Made by a program: the position numbers and the translations under genes. A stretch of 8,065 nt of DNA from positions 1-8,065 of the forward strand of contig CANEVK010000124.1 in the NCBI GenBank assembly GCA_947442115.1, written 5' to 3'. The notes under the pieces were generated by a model that was given only the letters and a program-made list of their open reading frames with translations, was not told where the DNA came from and searched no databases. Below are positions 1-7,273 of this stretch, piece after piece (the stretch's first letter is position 1; every line of letters starts with the position of its first letter). The DNA comes from Bacteriovoracaceae bacterium. GTDB taxonomy: Bacteria; Bdellovibrionota; Bacteriovoracia; Bacteriovoracales; Bacteriovoracaceae.

Positions 1-2
1 AC

Positions 3-3000
3 GATACGGGAATGACTTATACTTGCTTAGTCTCCACTGAGGTCACTGGGGTTGAAGCAGGAAAAGTAGATTGTGCAACTTTCATCCATGGGCCCTTAGG
101 ACATTTCACATTTGCCACTGATGCAGTCATGACCTGGTACCCTTCACCTGATATCCAGGGGACTTGGGAATTCATGATCAAAGGCACGAATGCTTCTGGA
201 AGTCACAGCCGATTTTTCAGAGTCAATTTTGGTCACTTCTCCCAGGGCGCTGGACTCTTGGCGGACTATCGTTCTGCTTTTAGTGATACCACCGTTCCCA
301 ATCAGGCCGGAGAACTTTTTTGGGATGATATCTCTGGCAACAGTAGAAATGCCACTATCACCGGAGCTCCTCTTTGGGCCGGATCAATTGCCAACGAGCA
401 GGCCAATCCTCTGCGCTTAACTTTAGATGGATCAACCAAAGTGAACCTAGGACCACTTCTGAATGGTCTGGCGAAATTTGATATCGATTTATGGATGAGT
501 AATCCTATTACCACATTCACGAATGGCTCCACTGTCATGAGCATGGATAGCGCGAGCTCTGATAAGGGCTTTGTTATCAAACAAAAAAATATGTATGACG
601 GCTCCAAAGCTCTCTCGTTTGATTTTACCCGCTCTTACCGCAACAATGTCATGGTCAGCGGTCAATCTCCGACGATTGCCTATTGGAGATTTGAAGAAAC
701 CTCTGGCAATAATTTTAATGAAGAGATTAATAATCTCGATGTGCTTTATGGAGATGGAACTTTTGGAACTTCTACAGCGGTAGGCATCACCCATTCCCAG
801 GAAGGATCATCTAGAGGTGATACCGTTGCCAAGTCAGTTAAAGTTCACACTCATCGCTTGAACCTTCCGAACTCAGCAACGCTAAAACCAGCAAGTGCTC
901 CTTTCACGATCGAGATGTGGGTGAAGTATGAAAATACCATCACACCAGCGGACCACGATCTTTATACCTATAGAGATGATAATTTTGATAATGGAATCGA
1001 GTTCAGTGTTGTGAACGGAATACTAACCGTTAAATACAAGCCTGAATGCGAAAACGTTGTGACATTGAGTCCAACCAATTTGGCCCACGGTCACCTCTTT
1101 GATAAAAACTGGCACCAAATTACCTTCACCGCCAATCAGGCTTCAAAAATTCTCTATGTTGATGGGATGCCTGTGTCTACTCAGTCCCATGTGCTTAACG
1201 AACCCATAACTTGTCCGCTCAAAGGCTTTATAACCTGGCCTGCCACTCCAACGAAGGCCTGGCTTGCGAATGGTGCAGACTCCAACAACCCATTGTACTT
1301 AGATGAAGTTGCGATTTATGGCTATGACATGAACGGCACAGATATTAAAAAGCATGTGGCGCTTGGGGATCATTTTAATTATTACCAGGCCAACTATCCG
1401 GCCAATGCTCAATTTCAAACTCAACCACTGGGTTACTGGAGATTGTCCGCCACTCAGTCAGATAATAATAAAATTATTTTCCAAGATGCCTCTCTTAAAA
1501 ACCAGGATCTCATTTGTGATCAGGCGGGAACAATTGTGACCCCTGGCGTTTACAAACGCTTCATGGGATCAAGTCTAGACACAGATGGGGCCATGAGTTT
1601 TGGGCACACCAATCGTTGCCGAGTGAAAAACCATACCAGACTCATTTTTGATCAGGCCATGTCCTTCTCGGCTTGGGTGAACACAGTTTCCACTTCTTCG
1701 ACAACTAAAATCATGAGTATTAATGATTACACAAATGACACCTCAGGAGTTTATTTTGTTATCACCACTGATGGTTATCTTCGCGTAGGTTTTAATAATA
1801 CTTACGGCTCTCCAGAAGTAAATTATATACAAAGCTCCTACCCCGTCATGTCTAATGGAACGAGCATTACTCCAGGCTGGTATCATGTCACTTTCACTTA
1901 TAATGCGACTTTACCTTCGACTCAAAGATTGGCCCTTTATTTAAATGGTGTAGCTATTAAAACCGCTGTTGTTGGGACAGTCCCCTCATCTCTTTCTTCT
2001 CTTACTGGTTTAACAAAAGAGCTCCAAATCGGAACACTGAAAACTCTGACCTCTACTTGGTTTGATAACAACGTGGGGTCTTTAGATGAAGCAGTGATTT
2101 ATAATCGTCTTCTTTCGGCCCATGAAATTAAGGCCCAGGCCATGGAAGGAAGTCTTCGCTCAGTTGATTTTCAAGTCACCACACTCTCAACCGTGGTTCC
2201 AACCACAATACCTCTGGATAATATTAATATCCACTATGACAATCCTCTCATGCGGATTTACTGGAACGGAAATCTCGTTCAGGCCATGCGCCCAGGCATA
2301 GCCACTTTTGATAACCTTGATATTAACATCGGTGACACCTCAAATGGCTTTAGAGGACATCTCTATGATGTCAAGGTTTATGGTCATGCCACGACCATTC
2401 TCTCAACTCTTGATGTCTATAAAAACTTTTTTTATACTGCCGAAAAGCATCGACCAAAAAGAACCCACTCCGTGATTGGGGCAAGTTATTATGCATTCAA
2501 TGATTACATAGCTGAGAATTTCCTTAAATTAAATTTCAATGCCTCTTCTGCTTTTGATGGTATCAGGCCTCATTATGCAGATAATGGCTCTTGCCCACGA
2601 CAGCAGTACATCTGGCAAGGTCAAAAAATTCCAGATACGGCCATTACCACCTTGGAGCCAAGACAAAATCTGGCGTGGTTAAAAAACTTTGGTTCATCGT
2701 CTTGTACTTCAAGTGCTTGGCAAGGCAGTATGTTTGATGCTCAAGATCCTTATCGCCTCAACTTCGATGGCATAGATGACTGGGTGGACTTAGGGTCTGA
2801 TCATGCAGGTATAGTTGATGGTAATATGATGGTTTGTATTTGGCACCGAACAAGCCAAAACACCACAGGTAAAAAGGTGGCACTTTTTTCAAAAGCTGAT
2901 AACACAGGCTCTCAATTTTATATTGGAATAGAAAACAATAAATTCAAAACTATCTGGAAGGGTAATACTGCAACCAGGACTATGTTTGTAGACAGGCCGG

Positions 3001-3356
3001 GCGCAACCTACAATAATAAATGGACTCATATTTGTGTTTCAACGTATAGTTATCTTAATGGAAGTTTGCTAGCGGCTATTTATATCAACGGTAGTTGGGT
3101 CTATACTAATAATGCTACAAGTACAACTTGGGCAACGGGTGATAATCTCCACACAACGAGTGTTTTAGCCACACCTAGCCGCATGAGTTTGGGTGTTCAG
3201 GCCGATGAGAATATGATGACATCGGGACCATTCTTTGAAGGTGAAATAAGCTCTGTTCAAATCTATACCCACAATAACTATTTTTATTGGTACTGGTACT
3301 CATTTGTTCCCGCCCTTTGGAACATGGAAAAATACCTCTATCAGGACGCCATGTAG
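3..3356 (+). CDS. Very large secreted LamG-domain surface protein, C-terminal part (5' end outside window)
   Basis: The reading frame is open to the left edge, and the first ATG (12) is followed by mid-domain sequence with no signal peptide, so this is the 3' part of a longer gene. Numbering from that ATG, residues 1-72 resemble the end of an Ig/cadherin-like module (W-x-P-S-P-D-x-x-G-T-W-E-F, then F-x-V). LamG/concanavalin-like sandwiches follow: a first half at about 80-218, a complete copy at about 221-450 (AYWRFEE start, LYVDG, LDEVAIY end), another at about 473-710 (GYWRL start, LYLNG, LDEAVIYNRLLS end), a second half at about 716-795 (RIYWNGNLV, LYDVKVYG), and a last copy at about 905-1090 (LNFDGIDDWVDLG start, IYINGSW, EISSVQIY end). 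LamG folds usually bind glycans or proteins at the cell surface, so an adhesin or surface role is inferred. There is no sortase motif or obvious type 9 signal at the C-terminus, which ends in an aromatic-rich tail. The ligand cannot be predicted. Confidence 0.85.
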   Translation, partial: DTGMTYTCLVSTEVTGVEAGKVDCATFIHGPLGHFTFATDAVMTWYPSPDIQGTWEFMIKGTNASGSHSRFFRVNFGHFSQGAGLLADYRSAFSDTTVPNQAGELFWDDISGNSRNATITGAPLWAGSIANEQANPLRLTLDGSTKVNLGPLLNGLAKFDIDLWMSNPITTFTNGSTVMSMDSASSDKGFVIKQKNMYDGSKALSFDFTRSYRNNVMVSGQSPTIAYWRFEETSGNNFNEEINNLDVLYGDGTFGTSTAVGITHSQEGSSRGDTVAKSVKVHTHRLNLPNSATLKPASAPFTIEMWVKYENTITPADHDLYTYRDDNFDNGIEFSVVNGILTVKYKPECENVVTLSPTNLAHGHLFDKNWHQITFTANQASKILYVDGMPVSTQSHVLNEPITCPLKGFITWPATPTKAWLANGADSNNPLYLDEVAIYGYDMNGTDIKKHVALGDHFNYYQANYPANAQFQTQPLGYWRLSATQSDNNKIIFQDASLKNQDLICDQAGTIVTPGVYKRFMGSSLDTDGAMSFGHTNRCRVKNHTRLIFDQAMSFSAWVNTVSTSSTTKIMSINDYTNDTSGVYFVITTDGYLRVGFNNTYGSPEVNYIQSSYPVMSNGTSITPGWYHVTFTYNATLPSTQRLALYLNGVAIKTAVVGTVPSSLSSLTGLTKELQIGTLKTLTSTWFDNNVGSLDEAVIYNRLLSAHEIKAQAMEGSLRSVDFQVTTLSTVVPTTIPLDNINIHYDNPLMRIYWNGNLVQAMRPGIATFDNLDINIGDTSNGFRGHLYDVKVYGHATTILSTLDVYKNFFYTAEKHRPKRTHSVIGASYYAFNDYIAENFLKLNFNASSAFDGIRPHYADNGSCPRQQYIWQGQKIPDTAITTLEPRQNLAWLKNFGSSSCTSSAWQGSMFDAQDPYRLNFDGIDDWVDLGSDHAGIVDGNMMVCIWHRTSQNTTGKKVALFSKADNTGSQFYIGIENNKFKTIWKGNTATRTMFVDRPGATYNNKWTHICVSTYSYLNGSLLAAIYINGSWVYTNNATSTTWATGDNLHTTSVLATPSRMSLGVQADENMMTSGPFFEGEISSVQIYTHNNYFYWYWYSFVPALWNMEKYLYQDAM

Positions 3357-3371
3357 AATGGCATCCTGATA
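3339..3371 (+). terminator. Long hairpin overlapping the stop codon of the LamG gene
   Basis: Positions 3339-3352 and 3358-3371 form an inverted repeat of 14 positions with one mismatch (C/A) around a 5-base loop. The TAG stop (3354-3356) lies in the loop. Its place between two transcription units suggests termination or 3'-end protection of the mRNA. No run of T follows immediately (the next bases are atccatcctt), so it is not a textbook intrinsic terminator and may act only as a stabilising 3' structure. Confidence 0.5.
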
Positions 3372-3387
3372 ATCCATCCTTCATCTT

Positions 3388-3404
3388 CCGACTTTTCTTG
3401 TCGG
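3388..3404 (+). repeat. Small inverted repeat (5-bp stem, T-rich loop)
   Basis: CCGAC at 3388-3392 pairs with GTCGG at 3400-3404 around the 7-base loop TTTTCTT. It lies between the long hairpin and the operon promoter. The stem is short and no T-run follows, so it may be part of a tandem termination region, a protein-binding site, or chance. Confidence 0.25.
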
Positions 3405-3424
3405 CAATAGAGCGAATTTCCTCC

Positions 3425-3453
3425 ATGACAGTTTTCCCAAATGCCCTTAAAAT
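3425..3453 (+). promoter_or_regulatory. Candidate sigma70-type promoter of the envelope-motor operon
   Basis: ATGACA (3425-3430) matches the -35 consensus TTGACA at 5 of 6 bases, and TAAAAT (3448-3453) matches TATAAT at 5 of 6, with an ideal 17-base spacer. With the -10 box ending at -7, the predicted +1 is position 3460, the A of the ATG of the following gene. No Shine-Dalgarno sequence sits at a normal distance from that ATG; only AGAG directly touches it. Both facts point to a leaderless transcript. This comes from sequence inspection alone. Confidence 0.45.
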
Positions 3454-3459
3454 TTAGAG

Positions 3460-4089
3460 ATGAAATTTATCTATCCATTGGCCTTTACAGTTCTTTTACT
3501 GGTGTTTCAGTCCTGCGCCCATTTTGGGCCTTTGAAAAATGATATCACCATCACTACCAACAAGCCGGCCCAGGTGAGTTTGGTGGATTACAAGCGGGAT
3601 ACGTTCATCGATCTTGGTCCAACTCCCTTTAAGATGGAGATGAGTAAAATTAAAGAAATGACTGATCAAAGTGAATGGCTCTATCTAATCGTTAAATCTC
3701 CTGGTTTTGTATCTGAAAATATTCTCCTACCGGTGAACCAAAAACTATCTGTAGATGTTAAGCTCAAACTCCAGCCCATTGAATGGTGGAATGATCCCTC
3801 CGGTGCACTTCCCTCTCACATCGTGAATCAAATGGGGCGCCAGATTCAAAAAATATATCTGAACATTAGGCAGGGAAAACTAGACGACGCCTTAACCTCT
3901 ATTGAACAGTTAATTTTAGAGTATCCCATGGCGGCTTTTTTTCATGATTTAAAAGGCTCAATACTTCTGCTGTTAGGAAAAAAGAAAGAGGCAGCTTCAA
4001 GCTACCAGCGCTCTCTGCAAATCTCATCTGATAATATTGAAACGATCAAAATATTAAATGATCTTAAACTTGAGGGTATAACTCCATGA
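3460..4089 (+). CDS. PEGA-like/TPR outer-envelope lipoprotein
   Basis: The 209-residue product has a short Lys-containing start, a hydrophobic stretch (about 7-16) and a cysteine at 19 in the context V-F-Q-S-C, fitting a type II signal peptide and a lipoprotein. Residues about 28-105 read as a PEGA-like beta domain (TITTNKPAQVSLVD, then DLGPTPFKMEM, then KSPGFVSENILLPV), a fold often found in surface or wall-associated proteins. Residues about 122-195 look like two TPR-type helical hairpins; the clearer one is about 158-191 with G-S-I, L-L-L-G-K-K-K-E-A and S-Y-Q-R-S-L. The start is chosen because the signal peptide begins exactly there, although no normally spaced ribosome site precedes it. 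It is the first gene of the operon and overlaps the MotA-like gene by 4 bases (ATGA). The inferred role is a scaffold or partner linking the motor to the outer membrane or wall. Confidence 0.8.
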   Translation: MKFIYPLAFTVLLLVFQSCAHFGPLKNDITITTNKPAQVSLVDYKRDTFIDLGPTPFKMEMSKIKEMTDQSEWLYLIVKSPGFVSENILLPVNQKLSVDVKLKLQPIEWWNDPSGALPSHIVNQMGRQIQKIYLNIRQGKLDDALTSIEQLILEYPMAAFFHDLKGSILLLLGKKKEAASSYQRSLQISSDNIETIKILNDLKLEGITP

Positions 4090-4871
4090 GATCAACATTC
4101 ATCGGGTTGCTGATTGCCCCAGTCATTATCTACTTTGCTCTGACCGAGTCTATTCCTAATATGTTTATATTATTTAACATCATAGGGCTATTGGTTGTTG
4201 CCGGTGGAACATTCTCTGCAGGAGTTATGACCTATGGTTTAAAGGAATTACTAACTCTGGCCAAGATTTCTTTAAAAGTATTTATAAAGCCCGAAGAAAA
4301 AAATGAAAAGAACATAGCGGATATCATCAGAGTTTCTTCATTCCTAGAAAAGAACCCGGATACAATTTCCACTTTTCAGGGCCATGACATCCATCCTTTT
4401 TTTAAAGATGGACTTCGTTTAATTGAGAACGGTTTTTCAGATGAGCAAATTGAAGAAATAATGAATAATGATGTTGAAAAAAGATATCAAAGACAGATGG
4501 GAGAAGTTGAGCTCCTCAAAACTATTGCGAAGTATCCGCCGGCCTTTGGAATGATTGGAACTGTCATCGGTTTAATTGGATTATTGACGACATTGAACTC
4601 GGATGTACAGGTCGGCAATAATATGATAGGCCCGTCCATGGCGATCGCACTTTTAACAACACTCTATGGTCTAATTTTCTCAAACTACTTTTTTGTCCCC
4701 CTCTCTGACAATCTCCTTCATCGGCTCTATCATGATATTAACCTCCGTAAAATGATTGTTGAGGGAGTGATATTAATTCAGCAAAAAAAAGATCCTGTTT
4801 TCATTCGGGAATATTTAATTGTAAATATCAAGCCTGATAAGAGAAATGAGATCATAATGAGTAATTTTTAA
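4086..4871 (+). CDS. motA-like: MotA/PomA-family stator channel protein
   Basis: The product is 261 residues with the MotA plan: TM1 about 4-21, TM2 about 28-50, a large cytoplasmic loop about 55-148, TM3 about 150-170 and TM4 about 183-206. TM3 has the family signature P-P-A-F-G-M-I-G-T-V-I-G-L-I-G-L-L (P151/P152), and TM4 has G-P-S-M-A-I-A-L-L-T-T-L-Y-G followed by F-V-P-L (P205). These prolines correspond in position to Pro173 and Pro222 of E. coli MotA. The loop retains P-F-F-K-D-G-L-R-L-I-x-x-G and an acidic E-Q-I-E-E-I-M segment typical of the family. MotA forms, with MotB, an ion-driven inner-membrane unit that exerts force on FliG in flagella. A ribosome site (GAGGG, 4072-4076) lies 9 bases upstream, and translation is probably also coupled to the lipoprotein gene. 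ExbB/TolQ are more distant alternatives, disfavoured by the MotB-type neighbour. Confidence 0.9.
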   Translation: MRSTFIGLLIAPVIIYFALTESIPNMFILFNIIGLLVVAGGTFSAGVMTYGLKELLTLAKISLKVFIKPEEKNEKNIADIIRVSSFLEKNPDTISTFQGHDIHPFFKDGLRLIENGFSDEQIEEIMNNDVEKRYQRQMGEVELLKTIAKYPPAFGMIGTVIGLIGLLTTLNSDVQVGNNMIGPSMAIALLTTLYGLIFSNYFFVPLSDNLLHRLYHDINLRKMIVEGVILIQQKKDPVFIREYLIVNIKPDKRNEIIMSNF

Positions 4872-5624
4872 ATGAAAAAAATAACTCGTAAGAATAAGTC
4901 CACTGACATGTTCAGAACTTTCCCAGATGAAAGAGATGCGTGGCTTTTAAGTTATGCAGACGTCATTACAATGCTCTTATGTTTTTTCGTGATATTCTTC
5001 TCGTTCGAAAAACAAAACTCTACCAGCGACTTCAAAGATGTTATGGCATTTATGAAGGAGGAGCTAGGCCTTAAAAATATTCCTAAAAGTAACCTCAAAA
5101 ACGTGAAAGAAATGATTAAGGCACGTTTTGGAGACGATCAAATCGTTGCGGAGCTGGAAAAGTTGAATATTAAATACAAGGTTCAGGTTCTCAACTACGC
5201 CAATTATGTGGCCATCGAATTCCCAGAAGGCAATATGTTTAATCAAGGAGCAGATAGATTGAACCTTGAAGGAAGCAATCAGTTAATTCCTATTGTTAAG
5301 GCGCTTGCCTCTTATCAAAACAAACTTAATATCAACATTGTCGCCTACACAGATTCTGTTCCAGTGAACAAGAATCAACAATCAATTCGTTGGTGGAAGA
5401 ACAATCGTGAATTGTCTGCTCAGAGGGCCCTTAATGTGCAGAATTTTTTCCTAAACCGAGGTTTTTCAGAGAATTCAGTGTTTATCACCGGCCGTGGAAT
5501 AAAAACTTCCCCAGGCCCAACTCAAATTAAACCCTACTCTTTGGACGGTAAATTAATTGATACCCAAGAATTTAATCAATCAAGAACAATTTCCCTCCGA
5601 CTTGAATCAAAGGACAGCCCATGA
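4872..5624 (+). CDS. motB-like: MotB-family stator protein with OmpA-like peptidoglycan-binding domain
   Basis: The product is 250 residues. A short basic N-terminus (K-K-I-T-R-K-N-K) leads into D-A-W-L-L-S-Y-A-D-V-I-T-M-L and one TM helix (about 28-45). Asp30 in S-Y-A-D is at the place of the ion-carrying Asp32 of E. coli MotB. A linker/plug region follows, then an OmpA-like domain (about 110-245) with A-Y-T-D-S-V-P at 158-164 and N-R-E-L-S-A-Q-R-A at 178-186, the usual peptidoglycan-contact motifs. This predicts an active ion-conducting stator anchored to the cell wall. The ATG starts directly after the stop codon of the MotA-like gene (TAA then ATG), with only a weak ribosome site, so translation is probably coupled, as expected for a fixed-ratio complex. 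ExbD/TolR is excluded because those lack this OmpA domain. Confidence 0.92.
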   Translation: MKKITRKNKSTDMFRTFPDERDAWLLSYADVITMLLCFFVIFFSFEKQNSTSDFKDVMAFMKEELGLKNIPKSNLKNVKEMIKARFGDDQIVAELEKLNIKYKVQVLNYANYVAIEFPEGNMFNQGADRLNLEGSNQLIPIVKALASYQNKLNINIVAYTDSVPVNKNQQSIRWWKNNRELSAQRALNVQNFFLNRGFSENSVFITGRGIKTSPGPTQIKPYSLDGKLIDTQEFNQSRTISLRLESKDSP

Positions 5625-7273
5625 AAAAAATAGTAATCTTTTTCATTTTCATCAACTCCTTTGCCGCCACAGCACAAACAAATCTAGAAATTCTAAATGA
5701 TAAAATACGACCTATCGCTTTCCAGGTAGAAAAAAGCTTAAGCACGACATTGAAAGATCGCATCGCTGAAAATTACCCCAAAGACAAAATTTCTGTCGAC
5801 GTTAAGCTCAGTGTTAGTCCGGCCAGGCTTGCTAATCGCTTAGGTATTCCACTTGCGAAATCTAAATTTTCCCTCCCTGGTCTCGACGAATCAAAAGAAA
5901 TAACCGACACAAAACTACTCAACTTTCATCCAACATTGAGTGACATTGTCTCAGTTGTGACTTTGATGGAGGTGTCGATCATTACACCTGAAAAAATTGA
6001 TGTCGAGAACACGGCACAGATAAAAAATTTGATTGCATCAGAGGTTAGCACCTTAAAAATCAAGCAAATTAATTATAAATTTCTTATCGGTAATCAAAAT
6101 ATCAAACCAAATATTGATAAGACACCCCCCCAGGAAACCACAAGTACTGATGATTCCTCTGAGAAATCAAGCTCCCTTCTTCCGACAGTCGTTGGCGTAT
6201 CAGCTCTTATGATTGCCCTGATTATTTCCTATTTCTTCTTTGTGGGTATTAAAAAATTAGAAGGCCTACTGAAAGAATTAAATCAGGGTTTGGCCTCTCT
6301 TGCTTCGGGTAATTTAGGCGCCGGTTCCAATCAAGGCTTGCCTCCTGTTCAAAAGATAGACATCTCAAACTCAGGCAACTCTTCGACTGCGGAAGATGAA
6401 GAAGAAATCAATCAGAGATTAGAAAAGTTATTAACTAAAAATCCTGAGGTGATAATTCCCTATTTTGAGCATATCTTGGACATTCAAGATTTTGCCAAGA
6501 TGCTTGTCATATTGAGTGCGCTAAATACCAATGACAGGGCAAGTTGCTCAGACAAAATGCCCGAGTCGTTCCGACGAGGCTATAATCATTATATTTCCAG
6601 TCTTGTGGCCGGTCCGGAAATGGAAAAGATGTTTTTTCTAATAAGTAAAGAAATACATGGTGATCTTAAACTACTCTCACTCGATCCTTTATATTTGCTT
6701 AATAAATCAATCAAACTAAAAATAGAAAAAGTAAAAAGAGAATTTCTGGTTAATGTTTTTGAGAAGTGCAACGAAAGTGAGTTTTCTCACCTCATTAAAA
6801 TAATTGATCCTGTTTTAACTGCGTCCACTCTGGCGCTGAATCCTCAGTTAATAGATCAATACAGTAAGATCTCTTCAGATAATCTCAAGGCCGATTCTTT
6901 AAAGATTTTATCTCATAAACTTAATGCTTTTGCGGTTGCTTCTTCTCGAAACGTAACATATCCACTGGCCTCTTTTTTATCTCCAGATATTGAAGCAGAG
7001 TTCAATCGTAAAACTGGCACCGAAAATACAAGTTGGGAGCTACTGTCTGAAAAACAGCTTTTTCAGCTAGAAAAATATGCTAAAGGTCTTAGTATTTCTC
7101 AATTATCTGCATTATTGGCCATTATTCCCCAAGAATTAAAGACTCAAATTCTTTCGCGCCTGCCTGATATAAAATCTCAGCAGCTTCAGCGCTACGGAAT
7201 TAAATTAACAGATGAAAGCTTCAGGCTCAAACATGAATTTATCACTTACGCTTTTTCGGAAACGATCCAGTAA
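5621..7273 (+). CDS. Sec-exported, single-TM protein resembling a FliF (MS-ring) to FliG fusion
   Basis: The product is 550 residues. Residues 1-18 form a cleavable signal peptide (A-T-A before Q19). Residues about 30-62 and 114-156 resemble the ring-building RBM3 region of FliF: a helix, then K-I-S-V-D-V-K-L, and later M-E-V-S-I-I-T-P-E-K-I with Q-I-K-N-L-I-A-S-E-V. One TM helix lies at about 188-209, followed by a Gly/Ser- and acid-rich cytoplasmic linker (about 215-265). At 261-282, R-L-E-K-L-L-T-K-N-P-E-V-I resembles the FliG-binding C-terminal tail of FliF. The rest is helical with FliG-like traits: about 378-420 (V-F-E-K-C-N-E-S-E-F, then L-I-K-I-I-D) recalls the FliG torque domain, and 490-522 (LSALLAIIPQELKTQILSRL) recalls the FliG armadillo motif. 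Normal FliF is about as long but has two TMs and no FliG part. The gene overlaps the MotB-like gene by 4 bases and has a good ribosome site (AAGGA, 5610-5614). Topology is firm, and homology is a moderate by-eye call. Confidence 0.6.
   Translation: MKKIVIFFIFINSFAATAQTNLEILNDKIRPIAFQVEKSLSTTLKDRIAENYPKDKISVDVKLSVSPARLANRLGIPLAKSKFSLPGLDESKEITDTKLLNFHPTLSDIVSVVTLMEVSIITPEKIDVENTAQIKNLIASEVSTLKIKQINYKFLIGNQNIKPNIDKTPPQETTSTDDSSEKSSSLLPTVVGVSALMIALIISYFFFVGIKKLEGLLKELNQGLASLASGNLGAGSNQGLPPVQKIDISNSGNSSTAEDEEEINQRLEKLLTKNPEVIIPYFEHILDIQDFAKMLVILSALNTNDRASCSDKMPESFRRGYNHYISSLVAGPEMEKMFFLISKEIHGDLKLLSLDPLYLLNKSIKLKIEKVKREFLVNVFEKCNESEFSHLIKIIDPVLTASTLALNPQLIDQYSKISSDNLKADSLKILSHKLNAFAVASSRNVTYPLASFLSPDIEAEFNRKTGTENTSWELLSEKQLFQLEKYAKGLSISQLSALLAIIPQELKTQILSRLPDIKSQQLQRYGIKLTDESFRLKHEFITYAFSETIQ

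Noticed and set aside
12..14. The ATG at position 12 as the true start of the LamG gene
   Set aside because: The frame is open to the window edge, there is no signal peptide or ribosome site, and the sequence begins in the middle of a beta domain.
302..794. Minus-strand reading frames at 302-607 and 489-794
   Set aside because: They are antisense to the well-supported LamG gene, have no family-like sequence and no supporting start signals.
3175..3426. Minus-strand frame crossing the LamG 3' end and the intergenic gap
   Set aside because: It runs through the hairpins, gives a low-complexity product with no recognisable motif, and lies mostly within the LamG gene on the other strand.
4086..5624. 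ZorA/ZorB pair of a Zorya anti-phage system
   Set aside because: ZorA has a very long cytoplasmic tail, which this 261-residue protein lacks, and no ZorC, ZorD or ZorE-like gene follows.
4086..5624. ExbB/ExbD or TolQ/TolR pair
   Set aside because: The second protein has an OmpA-type peptidoglycan-binding domain and the MotB S-Y-A-D motif, which ExbD and TolR do not have, and no TonB, TolA or TolB gene is present.
5621..7273. SctJ/PrgK-type ring protein of a type III secretion system
   Set aside because: There is no lipobox after the signal peptide and no secretion-system neighbour. The long helical cytoplasmic part fits FliF plus FliG better.
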